Source: Phenylobacterium sp.
GTDB lineage: Bacteria; Pseudomonadota; Alphaproteobacteria; Caulobacterales; Caulobacteraceae
NCBI RefSeq assembly: GCF_019636135.1
Contig: NZ_JAHBYD010000006.1
Span: 106,282 to 170,281, forward strand
DNA: 64,000 bases
Direction of reading: 5' to 3'
Shown: in pieces, positions 10,019 to 17,591 of the stretch
Numbering within the stretch: position 1 is the stretch's first letter
Layout: every line of letters starts with the position of its first letter
The notes under the pieces: model-generated
The model's database searches: none
The model's input: the letters and a program-made list of their open reading frames with translations, nothing else
Told to the model about the DNA's origin: nothing
Position numbers and translations under genes: made by a program

Positions 10019-10033
10019 GTTCGTAAGACGAAC
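10019..10033. promoter_or_regulatory. Candidate operator: GTTCGT-AAG-ACGAAC palindrome
   Basis: A perfect inverted repeat with 6-nt arms and a 3-nt spacer lies about 70 nt before the RHH-methyltransferase operon, in a 199-nt gap that has no gene. Ribbon-helix-helix dimers bind short palindromes of this kind, and restriction-modification operons are often autoregulated by a small first gene. The link to the adjacent RHH protein is inferred. A TTGACC box just downstream could be a -35 element, but no clear -10 follows. Confidence 0.45.
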
Positions 10034-10101
10034 TGCACACTTGTGTTGACCGCGGCGGTGGCGGAGCCCATCCCTTGGGTCGAGAACAAAAGGTGATTCG
10101 G

Positions 10102-10284
10102 ATGGGTGACGTATTCCGCGTGCAGGTGCTCCTGCGGCCGGGCGAGGCGGAACGCTTCGAACGCTTCTGTCACGAGCGAGGGCACAAGAAGTCGACGCTC
10201 ATCGCGCGGCTTATCCGAGAGCACCTTGACCGCGAGGATTTCGAGACGCGCCCGATCGTCCTACCGCGGAGGGCGGTCGGATGA
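10102..10284 (+). CDS. Small ribbon-helix-helix protein heading the restriction operon
   Basis: This 60-residue protein starts at ATG 10102, six nt after AGGTG. A short N-terminal beta strand (VFRVQVLL) is followed by two helices (GEAERFERFCHERG and KSTLIARLIREHL), which is the Arc/MetJ ribbon-helix-helix pattern. Its end overlaps the methyltransferase start by 4 nt (ATGA). As the first gene of a tightly packed restriction-modification operon with a palindrome about 70 nt upstream, it is a plausible control protein that limits expression, comparable in role to C proteins of type II systems although the fold is different. It could instead be an antitoxin-like or DNA-binding accessory subunit. 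Fold assignment is by pattern only. Confidence 0.65.
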   Translation: MGDVFRVQVLLRPGEAERFERFCHERGHKKSTLIARLIREHLDREDFETRPIVLPRRAVG

Positions 10285-11777
10285 GCCTGACCGCCGAGCA
10301 GGCCGTTCTAAGCAAGATCGCCAGGCTAAGTCATGGCGGTGCACCACGCGTGCTCGACCTCTTCGCAGGATGCGGAGGGCTTTCGCTGGGCTTTCAGGCG
10401 GCGGGCTTTGAGATTGCCGCTGCTGTCGAATTCGATCCTGACGCCGCCGCCTCCCACGGTGCCAATTTTCATCCCGGCGATCCGCGGCACGCCGTGGCGC
10501 GGGACATCACGCGGCTCACCCCGGAGGACTTGGCTGACGAGCTGGAGCTAGGCGACGTCGTCTCGGCCGTGGACGTGATCGTTGGCGGACCTCCCTGTCA
10601 GGCGTTCGCGCGCGTAGGTCGCTCGAAGCTGCGCGAGATCGACGAGCATCCAGAGGCCTTCAAGCACGATCCGCGGGCTCAACTCTATCTGGAGTACCTC
10701 CACTACGTGGAGGCCTTCCGGCCCCTGGCCCTCCTCATGGAGAACGTACCGGACATACTGAATCACGGCGGCCAGAACGTCGCCGAGGAGACCTGCGAAG
10801 TCCTGCGCGAGAAGGGCTACGTTGCCGGCTACACGCTGCTGAACGCCTCCTATTTCGGCGTCCCGCAGATGCGCGAGCGAATGATCCTCGTCGCTTACCG
10901 TAAGGAACTCGGCATCGACGTGAGCTTCCCTGCGCCCACGCACTACATGAAGCTGCCGCCCGGCTATGCCGGGAGCCGGCAGGTGGCGCTGAAGTTTCTG
11001 AGCGGGCTGAAGCCGGGCGAGGCGATCAGCTATGTCGAGGCGCCTGCTCCGGACCCGGCGCTGCCCCCGGCTATCACGGCGGAGGACGCTCTCAGCGACC
11101 TGCCGCCGATCACCCTGCATCTGGAGGGCAAGCTTCGCCGCGGCGCCCGTCGTTTCGAGGACCTGATCGCCTACGACCGTGCACCCTCGGGCATCTACGG
11201 CGCCCTGATGCGGACGTGGCCGGGCTACACCAACGACGAGGGCCTGCGCGATCACGTGATCCGCTACCTGCCGCGGGACTGGAAGCTCTTCGCCAGACTC
11301 AATCCGGGAGACCAGTACCCCGAGGCCCATCGCCACGCCGTGATCATGTTCAACGAGGAACTGGCGCGTCTCGTGAAGAAGGGAAAAGCGCCGGCCGAAG
11401 GGTCGGATGCCTGGAACGACCTCTGGGATAGCTTCGTGCCGCCCTACGACGTCGGCAAATTCCCCAACAAGTGGCGCAAGATGGAGCCGGACCTGCCTGC
11501 GCGGACGCTGATGGCCCACCTCGGCAAGGACAGTTACAGCCACATCCACTATGACAGCGCCCAGGCGCGGACGATCTCGGTGCGCGAGGCCGCCCGTCTT
11601 CAGTCTTTCCCGGATGGATTCGTGTTCTGCGGAACCATGAACCCGGCGTTCCGTCAGATTGGCAACGCGGTCCCGCCGCTGCTTGGCAAGGCGATCGCAA
11701 CTGAGATGATGTCGACGCTGCGCACCGCGCTGCAGAGGCGTGAAGACGCAAGCCTCAATTCGGCGGCAGCGGTCTAG
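10281..11777 (+). CDS. DNA (cytosine-5)-methyltransferase
   Basis: The 498-residue protein has all main m5C methyltransferase motifs: motif I DLFAGCGG at residues 26-33, motif IV GGPPCQAFA at 102-110 with catalytic Cys106, the motif VI Glu in LLMENVP, motif VIII RERMILVAY, and QIGNAVPP near the C-terminus. A long target-recognition region of about 220 residues lies between motifs VIII and IX, and the recognition sequence cannot be read from it. It transfers a methyl group from SAM to carbon 5 of cytosine. ATGA overlap with the RHH gene couples them, and the McrB-like gene starts 19 nt downstream. The natural role is to mark host DNA so that the McrBC-like nuclease spares it. The Vsr gene in the same operon would repair the T:G mismatches that m5C deamination causes. 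Confidence 0.95.
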   Translation: MSLTAEQAVLSKIARLSHGGAPRVLDLFAGCGGLSLGFQAAGFEIAAAVEFDPDAAASHGANFHPGDPRHAVARDITRLTPEDLADELELGDVVSAVDVIVGGPPCQAFARVGRSKLREIDEHPEAFKHDPRAQLYLEYLHYVEAFRPLALLMENVPDILNHGGQNVAEETCEVLREKGYVAGYTLLNASYFGVPQMRERMILVAYRKELGIDVSFPAPTHYMKLPPGYAGSRQVALKFLSGLKPGEAISYVEAPAPDPALPPAITAEDALSDLPPITLHLEGKLRRGARRFEDLIAYDRAPSGIYGALMRTWPGYTNDEGLRDHVIRYLPRDWKLFARLNPGDQYPEAHRHAVIMFNEELARLVKKGKAPAEGSDAWNDLWDSFVPPYDVGKFPNKWRKMEPDLPARTLMAHLGKDSYSHIHYDSAQARTISVREAARLQSFPDGFVFCGTMNPAFRQIGNAVPPLLGKAIATEMMSTLRTALQRREDASLNSAAAV

Positions 11778-11796
11778 GTCGGGATCCACATAGCCC

Positions 11797-14307
11797 ATGG
11801 CGCGCTTCAACCCGCATCACGATGCCGAGCCGGTCTATGCGGCCGTTGAACACTGGCGGGACAGCTGCCTCCTCGACGAAGGCTCGATGCTGTTTCCCGG
11901 CAGTCGGCTATGGACGGCGCCTACGATCGCTCAGGTCCGCTCAGCGTACGTCGACGCCCCGGACGAGGGCTCGGACACTTTTCTGGTCAAACTTGGTCGG
12001 CAGCTGGCTGATCTATCGGACGACGCGAAGGCGCTCGCCGCAGAATTGCTCTGGATCCTGCTGCTCTTCCCCTCGAACATATCGGCCGCGACCAAGCGCA
12101 ATACGGTCGATGAGATCCTCTCGTGGAGGGCTGACCAGACACGGCCCGACCCGCAGTGGCTGAGCGATGACGTCCTGGGTGGTCTGGGCTCAGGCGGCGT
12201 CGGCTTCAACACCTATCGCCACCGCGAGTTCATGTGCCTCCTGGACCTTGTGACACGCCTGAAGGGCCTCGCGCCCGCCGAAAGGCAGGACGTCCTGAGC
12301 GAGCCCTGGGCGTTTTCGAGTTTCCTGACGACCGTTCCCGCCGATGGCGGGCGTCAGTTCCCCCATATCGCCGAGCACCTGCTGTTTCCAGACACGTTCG
12401 AGCGGATCTCTAGCGGCGAGGACAAGCGCAAAGCCATCGTGGGCCTGGGTGGCGATCGCCCGGCGGTGGCCAAGCAGATGGATCGCGCTGCACGCGACCG
12501 TCGCCTCCTGGCGATCCGCCAGGAGATTGCGGCTACGCGCGAGAGTGCGGATTTCGACTTCTACCAGGATGAGTTCACTGAACGCTGGAAGCCGAGTGAC
12601 GCAGGCGGCGAGAAGACGGTTCCTGGTGAGGCAGAGGCTGGCTCCGCGCGGCCTCGGAATGGGTCGGCGATCTCCTTCTCTGATCGGCAGAAGCAGTTCC
12701 GGTCTGCGATCGAGACGACTGCTGGCGATGGCGCGCGGCTGGCGGAGAACTTCGGTTTCTCCAACAGCGCCCGCGTGATCGAAGGCGGCCTCTTCGCCTG
12801 CACCAACAATCTGCAGACCTATTCGAAGAAGATCGCCGTCGATCCGGAAAGCGGCGCCGCGTCGTTCGTATTCCTGTGCGTGCTGACCTTCCCGCCGCAT
12901 GACGAGGTCTACTTTGCGATCACCGTTCGCGCCGAAGCGTCGGCGGTGAACGCGGGACTGATCAGCCTCCACGATCAGGTCGTCGAGAAGAACGCGGCCT
13001 TGAAAGCCGCCGGGAAGACCGAAGGCAGCATCAATAACAACGTCAAATTCTTCCTGACCGAGAGCGGTCAGCTCTGGTTCGACAACGAGTTCCTGGATTC
13101 CCTGGCTAGCGTCGATCTGGACCCGGTTCGACTGGCGCGGGTCGATCGCATCGAGTTCGCGATCTGGCCGCCGACTGTCTCGGCGCGGCGCAGCCTGCTG
13201 GCGCGAGAGTTCGTGGGCTATCTCGGCCGCCTGGTCGGCCGCGACCGTGTCCACGAGCTGAAAATCTGGACCGCAGAAGATGGCGTCGGGCCGCTGATGC
13301 AGCGCATGCCTTCGACCCTCGAACCGGCGGAGATCCAGGCCGGCATTGCCCGGCTGGGCGGCGTCTTCCCGCCGGCCCTGGTCGATCGCTTCCACGCAGG
13401 CTTGAATCACCTCGCGCACAAGCACTTCGTGATCCTCTCGGGCCTCTCGGGCACGGGCAAGACGCTGCTGGCCATTCAGTACGCGCTAACGGTCCACGGC
13501 TTCACCACCATGGAGGCGAGTGATCCACTGCTGTTCGTCTGCCCGGTCCGCCCTGAATGGACCGATCCCTCTGGCCTTACCGGCTACGAGGATCGGCTCT
13601 CCGACCGATATGTCGTGCCGCCGTTCCTTGAGGCATTGCTCGTAGCGACCGCGAATCCGGCGTCGCCGGTCTTTGTTGTCCTCGACGAGATGAACCTCGC
13701 GCGGGTCGAATACTACTTCTCCGACATCCTGAGCGCCGTGGAGAGCCGCCACGATCTGCAGCTGCATTCGAGCGGGGTGCCTATGGAAGGCAGCACCGGT
13801 GGCGAGGTGCCTGCGCACCTGCGCGTGCCACCGAACCTCTTCCTGATCGGCACAATCAATGTCGACGAGACCACCAGCACGCTCAGCGACAAGGTGCTCG
13901 ACCGCGCCGTCGTGATCGACATGTCGGAGGTGGATTTCGGCTCGTTCTTCGACGCCTTCCACAAGCGCCAGCCAGACCTAGCCGCCTCCATCGCTGCTTG
14001 CCAGCCTGTGCTCACCGCGATGAACGATCTGCTGATCCCGCACGCGCTGGGCTTCGGCTATCGGCTGGCCGAGGAGTTCGTGCGCTACCATGCCTTCGCG
14101 ACCGAGGCGCTGAAGCGACCCTCCGAGGACATTATCGACGACCAGCTAGTCCAAAAGGCGCTTGTCCGCCTGCGCGGCTCCGAGGCCCAGAGGCAGCTTC
14201 TGGATGATCTGACGAAGAGTCTTCAAGCCTATCCTCGCGCGTGTGCGCGCGTTGAGCGCCTCGGCCGTGAACTGGAGGAATTCGGAGCGTTCCAGAACAG
14301 CCGATGA
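11797..14307 (+). CDS. McrB-like AAA+ GTPase restriction subunit
   Basis: This is an 836-residue protein whose C-terminal third is a McrB-type AAA+ motor: Walker A GLSGTGKT at residues 549-556, Walker B LDEMNLAR at 629-636 and the family hallmark GTINVDETT near 685, followed by an arginine-bearing LSDKVLDRA. MNxxD-like GTPase specificity is typical of McrB. The N-terminal 520 residues probably hold DNA-recognition domains; a WFDNEF-containing stretch around 430 resembles the DNA-binding part of related proteins, but I do not recognise it firmly. In McrBC enzymes this subunit binds DNA and translocates, recruiting the McrC nuclease. It overlaps the McrC-like gene by 4 nt. Pairing with a dedicated m5C methylase resembles the R1 subunit of LlaJI rather than classical McrB, which attacks methylated DNA. 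Confidence 0.9.
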   Translation: MARFNPHHDAEPVYAAVEHWRDSCLLDEGSMLFPGSRLWTAPTIAQVRSAYVDAPDEGSDTFLVKLGRQLADLSDDAKALAAELLWILLLFPSNISAATKRNTVDEILSWRADQTRPDPQWLSDDVLGGLGSGGVGFNTYRHREFMCLLDLVTRLKGLAPAERQDVLSEPWAFSSFLTTVPADGGRQFPHIAEHLLFPDTFERISSGEDKRKAIVGLGGDRPAVAKQMDRAARDRRLLAIRQEIAATRESADFDFYQDEFTERWKPSDAGGEKTVPGEAEAGSARPRNGSAISFSDRQKQFRSAIETTAGDGARLAENFGFSNSARVIEGGLFACTNNLQTYSKKIAVDPESGAASFVFLCVLTFPPHDEVYFAITVRAEASAVNAGLISLHDQVVEKNAALKAAGKTEGSINNNVKFFLTESGQLWFDNEFLDSLASVDLDPVRLARVDRIEFAIWPPTVSARRSLLAREFVGYLGRLVGRDRVHELKIWTAEDGVGPLMQRMPSTLEPAEIQAGIARLGGVFPPALVDRFHAGLNHLAHKHFVILSGLSGTGKTLLAIQYALTVHGFTTMEASDPLLFVCPVRPEWTDPSGLTGYEDRLSDRYVVPPFLEALLVATANPASPVFVVLDEMNLARVEYYFSDILSAVESRHDLQLHSSGVPMEGSTGGEVPAHLRVPPNLFLIGTINVDETTSTLSDKVLDRAVVIDMSEVDFGSFFDAFHKRQPDLAASIAACQPVLTAMNDLLIPHALGFGYRLAEEFVRYHAFATEALKRPSEDIIDDQLVQKALVRLRGSEAQRQLLDDLTKSLQAYPRACARVERLGRELEEFGAFQNSR

Positions 14308-15965
14308 CCGCCGCGCTCCACATCTGGCCCGACCGGGACCGGAGCCGCGCCCTGCGGGTGTGGCCCGATCCCGAAGAGGCACCAGCCGGCCTCATCCAGG
14401 AGACCCAGGAGCACCTCTTTGTCCTGAGCGGCGCATCCGAAGCTGCACGCGCCGATCTCCTGATCGACGAGGCGCCGCTTGAGGCGTTGCGGGCCTCGCG
14501 CGCGGATGAGGCCCTCTGGCGATGGTCGCCGGGCTTCCATGCCGGCGCCGTCGAGTGCCGGCTGAAGCTGCCTGGGACAGCGCACGATTTTACGGTCGTC
14601 ACCGATCCGGCCGAGCGCAAGCTCACGCGGGACGCCTTCGACGTCATGGTGCGCGAAATTCTCGAAGACACATTCGCCCTTTTTGCGCTCAGCCCGTTCC
14701 GCACTGGTGTCGCCCGCGGTGCGGGGCGCAGGCCACCACCGATCGCGCGGCTTGAGTTTCTGCGCAGCCGTATCGATCTGATCGCTCGCACTGTGACCGC
14801 CATCGACGCGCGCCCCCGCCGCATCCTGCGGGCAGAGGATGAGGTGACGCCCTCCTGGCGTGCGGCCCGGGCCACGGCGCCCGAGGTGCTGAAGTCGTTT
14901 CGCTCCGGCCGTCTCGACAGGGAAACTGGCCCTCCACGACTTCCGCCGGCCCTGCGTGGCCATCTGCCGGCCGTGATCCGGCGCAAGGTGCGCCGTTCCA
15001 GCCTCGATATCGCCGCACACCGCCAGATGAAGGCCTCGTTGGAAGTCTGGGCGCGCTGGCTTGAGAATGTGGCGCAGATGCTGGTAGCCGCTGCGCCAGC
15101 GGACCCGGAGGATGGCGTGGCGGGGCGCCTGTGGACGGCGCGGTCACGCCGTATGGCCCGACGGCTGCGCCAGCTCCTGGACCTGCCGCTGTTTGAGGAC
15201 GTTGGAAGCGGTCCCCCGCGGCCCGACGCCTCGGCGATCTGGCGAGGCGATCCGCAGTACCGGCGCTTCGCAGCCATCCACCGCGACATGTCCCGGGGTA
15301 TCGCGGACGTCTTCGGCGATTTCCTGCAGATGCCACTCGCCCGAACGTTCGATCTCTATGAGCTCTGGGCCTATCTGCGGCTTGTCCGGGCGGCCGTGGA
15401 TCGCTTCGGGGCTGACGGCGTCGACGTGTCCGGCCTCTTCGACGCGGGCAGCGGCATCACCCTCGCCGCGGGGCAGGCGGTGGTTCGCCTACCGGCCGCG
15501 GGGTTCGCGCTCTGCTTCCAGCGCCGCTATCGTGAATTCTGGATCGAAAAGGACGGGCGAGGCAGCTTCAGCCGAGAGATGCGTCCTGACGTCGCCATCG
15601 AGGCGCTCGAAGGACAGCCGGAACGGCTCATCGTGCTGGACGCGAAGTACCGCATCGGGGCCGGATTGAACGAAGCGCTGGCCTCGGCGCACATGTATCG
15701 CGACGCGCTGGTGAACGCGGGGGCAGACAGTTCCATTCGTCGGATCGTGGGCGCGGCCTATCTGCTGAGCCCCGATAGCTATATGGGCGCCGGGGACTGG
15801 CGCACGACGGGGATGCCTGGCCGGCTTTTCCATCCGGCCTATCGTTCTGAGTTCCGTTTCGGCGCGGTGACGCTCGCGCCGGGAATGACCGCCGCCGAGA
15901 TCCGGCTGGCGCTCGACACCATCCTGGAGGATGCAGAGGGCGGAGAAGAAGGAGCGCCGCCGTGA
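14304..15965 (+). CDS. McrC-like nuclease subunit (DUF2357 / PD-(D/E)xK)
   Basis: The product is 553 residues. The N-terminal and central parts resemble DUF2357 proteins that partner McrB-like motors. A C-terminal PD-(D/E)xK core is visible as RPDVAI (D429) and LIVLDAKYR (D446-A-K448), the expected metal-binding acids and catalytic lysine. It would cut DNA when activated by the upstream GTPase. The start overlaps the McrB-like stop by 4 nt (ATGA) and its own end overlaps the next gene by 4 nt (GTGA), so stoichiometry is likely held by translational coupling. It is longer than E. coli McrC (about 350 residues), and the extra length is N-terminal. R2 of LlaJI is the nearest functional analogy I can offer. 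Confidence 0.85.
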   Translation: MTAALHIWPDRDRSRALRVWPDPEEAPAGLIQETQEHLFVLSGASEAARADLLIDEAPLEALRASRADEALWRWSPGFHAGAVECRLKLPGTAHDFTVVTDPAERKLTRDAFDVMVREILEDTFALFALSPFRTGVARGAGRRPPPIARLEFLRSRIDLIARTVTAIDARPRRILRAEDEVTPSWRAARATAPEVLKSFRSGRLDRETGPPRLPPALRGHLPAVIRRKVRRSSLDIAAHRQMKASLEVWARWLENVAQMLVAAAPADPEDGVAGRLWTARSRRMARRLRQLLDLPLFEDVGSGPPRPDASAIWRGDPQYRRFAAIHRDMSRGIADVFGDFLQMPLARTFDLYELWAYLRLVRAAVDRFGADGVDVSGLFDAGSGITLAAGQAVVRLPAAGFALCFQRRYREFWIEKDGRGSFSREMRPDVAIEALEGQPERLIVLDAKYRIGAGLNEALASAHMYRDALVNAGADSSIRRIVGAAYLLSPDSYMGAGDWRTTGMPGRLFHPAYRSEFRFGAVTLAPGMTAAEIRLALDTILEDAEGGEEGAPP

Positions 15966-17068
15966 GATTCGCCGTCAAGAAGCTCAGCCGTTCTGATCTC
16001 ACCTTCTTCGAGCCGCAGTTCCGGGTCCAGAACGCAGGCAATCAGAAGTCCATCAACCTGAACCGCGACGTCTTCGTGGATGAGCTGTTTCCCGCCTTCC
16101 CGGACGTCCTTACCGAAGCCGGCGGACAGCTGGCCGTGCGGCTGCTGATCGATGGACCGGGCCTTGGCCACAACCGTATCGACGTGCGGCGCAAGCTCGC
16201 CAAAGGGACGAGCTACAAGAACTACCGCCTGAACGGCGAGTTCGTCCGCAATCCGGAGGAAGAGGCGAGCCGGTTCAACAGCCTCGCCGAGGGCGATTTG
16301 GCGGTCCTGGCCTTCGACGGTGCAGGTGCGCCGGAGCTGATCCGGCTCTTCGTCCTCTCGGCTTCGGAGGCGGCCGATGTTGCGGTTCGCAACGCCCTGG
16401 TCTCGGGCGGGCGCACGATGAGAGCTCTGAGCCGCGAACAGCTGGCCGCCGCGGTAGCGCTGGCTCCGCCAGATCACCCGCTCCAGGATCTCCTCCTCAG
16501 TCCGGCGGATGCCGCCGATCTTGAGGCGGCAGCCGAGGGCGACGCCGCCGCCACTCGCAGGCTTCTCAGCAAATCGCCCCGGCGGCGGATCACCGCTGAG
16601 CAGCTCGCCGCCGCCCGGCGTCGTGCTGAGGAGACTGGTCTGGACGGCGAGCGCCTAGTCGCCGCATGGCTCGGACTGGGACAGCCCCAGGTGCAAACCT
16701 GGATCTGGGTTGCAGCGACGAACGCAATCAGCCCCTGGGACTTCGAGCTCAGGACCGCTGACGGGGACCTCCGTGTCGAGGTGAAGGCCACGCGCGGCGA
16801 CCATGAAACCCCATTCCACATCTCCATGGCGGAGCTCCATGCGGCGGCCGAAACCTCCCGCTATGACCTGTGGCGGATCAGCGGACTCAACGAGGACGGC
16901 GGGAGGCTGCGCGTCTGCATCGATTTTGGTCCGACCGCGCGGGAGTTGATTGATAGGCTCAAGGCGCTTCCCGACGGGATCCGGCCCGATGGCTTCACCG
17001 TCGATCCCGTCAAACTGAGTTGGTCAGAACCCGCAGCCTTGGCCTGGCCGGACGCGGACGAGGCTTGA
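15962..17068 (+). CDS. DUF3883 (NO VEIN C-terminal-like) protein with putative nuclease core
   Basis: A GTG-started 368-residue protein in the middle of the restriction operon, overlapping both neighbours by 4 nt. The C-terminal half matches DUF3883-type sequences: GERLVAAWLGL, then PWDFEL (D260) and RVEVKATRG (E273-V-K275), a PD-(D/E)xK-like arrangement. The N-terminal 120 residues (KLSRSDLTFF, SYKNYRLNGEF, EGDLAVLAF) recur in proteins found with restriction enzymes and may be a DNA-reading module. That part is a guess. An arginine/alanine-rich linker joins the halves. DUF3883 proteins are often encoded beside McrBC-like and other defence genes, where their exact task is unknown. Here it could be a second nuclease, a specificity factor or a scaffold for the McrB/McrC pair. 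Confidence 0.75.
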   Translation: MRFAVKKLSRSDLTFFEPQFRVQNAGNQKSINLNRDVFVDELFPAFPDVLTEAGGQLAVRLLIDGPGLGHNRIDVRRKLAKGTSYKNYRLNGEFVRNPEEEASRFNSLAEGDLAVLAFDGAGAPELIRLFVLSASEAADVAVRNALVSGGRTMRALSREQLAAAVALAPPDHPLQDLLLSPADAADLEAAAEGDAAATRRLLSKSPRRRITAEQLAAARRRAEETGLDGERLVAAWLGLGQPQVQTWIWVAATNAISPWDFELRTADGDLRVEVKATRGDHETPFHISMAELHAAAETSRYDLWRISGLNEDGGRLRVCIDFGPTARELIDRLKALPDGIRPDGFTVDPVKLSWSEPAALAWPDADEA

Positions 17069-17568
17069 GCAGGTCTCGCCCACGGCCGTGTCTCACGAGC
17101 GGGATCGATCCGCTGACGCCCGAACAGCGCCGACTCAATATGTCGCGCGTCCGTGGCAAGAACACGAAGCCTGAGTTGCTAATCCGGCGCGCACTGCACG
17201 CAGCCGGCCTCCGCTATCGTCTGCATGGCGCGAAACTGCCGGGAAAACCCGATCTCGTGTTCCCAGCGCGGCGGGCTGTGATCTTTGTCCACGGGTGTTT
17301 CTGGCACGGCCATCACTGCCCACTGTTTCGGTTGCCCGCCACGCGCACGGCATTCTGGTCGGAGAAAATCGAGTCTAATCGCACGCGAGACGCTGTCGCC
17401 GTAGGTTCTCTGCGGTCGGCTGGTTGGCGTGTCCTCACCATCTGGGAATGCGCCCTGCGCGGCCCCGCGCGGCGTGACGTTACAGAAGTAACGGCTGTGG
17501 CAGCCAACTTCATAAGAGGCGACGCCGAGCTGGCTGAGCTTGAGGGCGAAGTGCCAAGTCAGAGCTAG
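17065..17568 (+). CDS. vsr: Very short patch repair endonuclease
   Basis: About 167 residues from TTG 17065, which overlaps the preceding stop (TTGA). Vsr signatures are clear: LTPEQRRLNMSRVRGKNTKPE, then LPGKPDLVF with the metal-binding Asp, FVHGCFWHGHHC with the catalytic and zinc-binding histidines and cysteine, and WRVLTIWEC. Vsr nicks next to T:G mismatches produced when 5-methylcytosine deaminates, and the correct base is restored by short-patch repair. Its place as the last gene of an operon headed by an m5C methyltransferase fits this exactly. The TTG start is chosen because upstream sequence lies inside the previous gene and the conserved region begins soon after; ATG 17139 would cut into it. 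Confidence 0.92.
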   Translation: MSRSRPRPCLTSGIDPLTPEQRRLNMSRVRGKNTKPELLIRRALHAAGLRYRLHGAKLPGKPDLVFPARRAVIFVHGCFWHGHHCPLFRLPATRTAFWSEKIESNRTRDAVAVGSLRSAGWRVLTIWECALRGPARRDVTEVTAVAANFIRGDAELAELEGEVPSQS

Positions 17569-17591
17569 GAGGGCGCCTTGAGCTTACAGTT

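Noticed and set aside
10102..17568. DISARM or BREX system
   Set aside because: The operon lacks DrmA/DrmB helicase-type genes, a phospholipase D gene, and PglX/PglZ/BrxC; the McrB, McrC and Vsr signatures point elsewhere.
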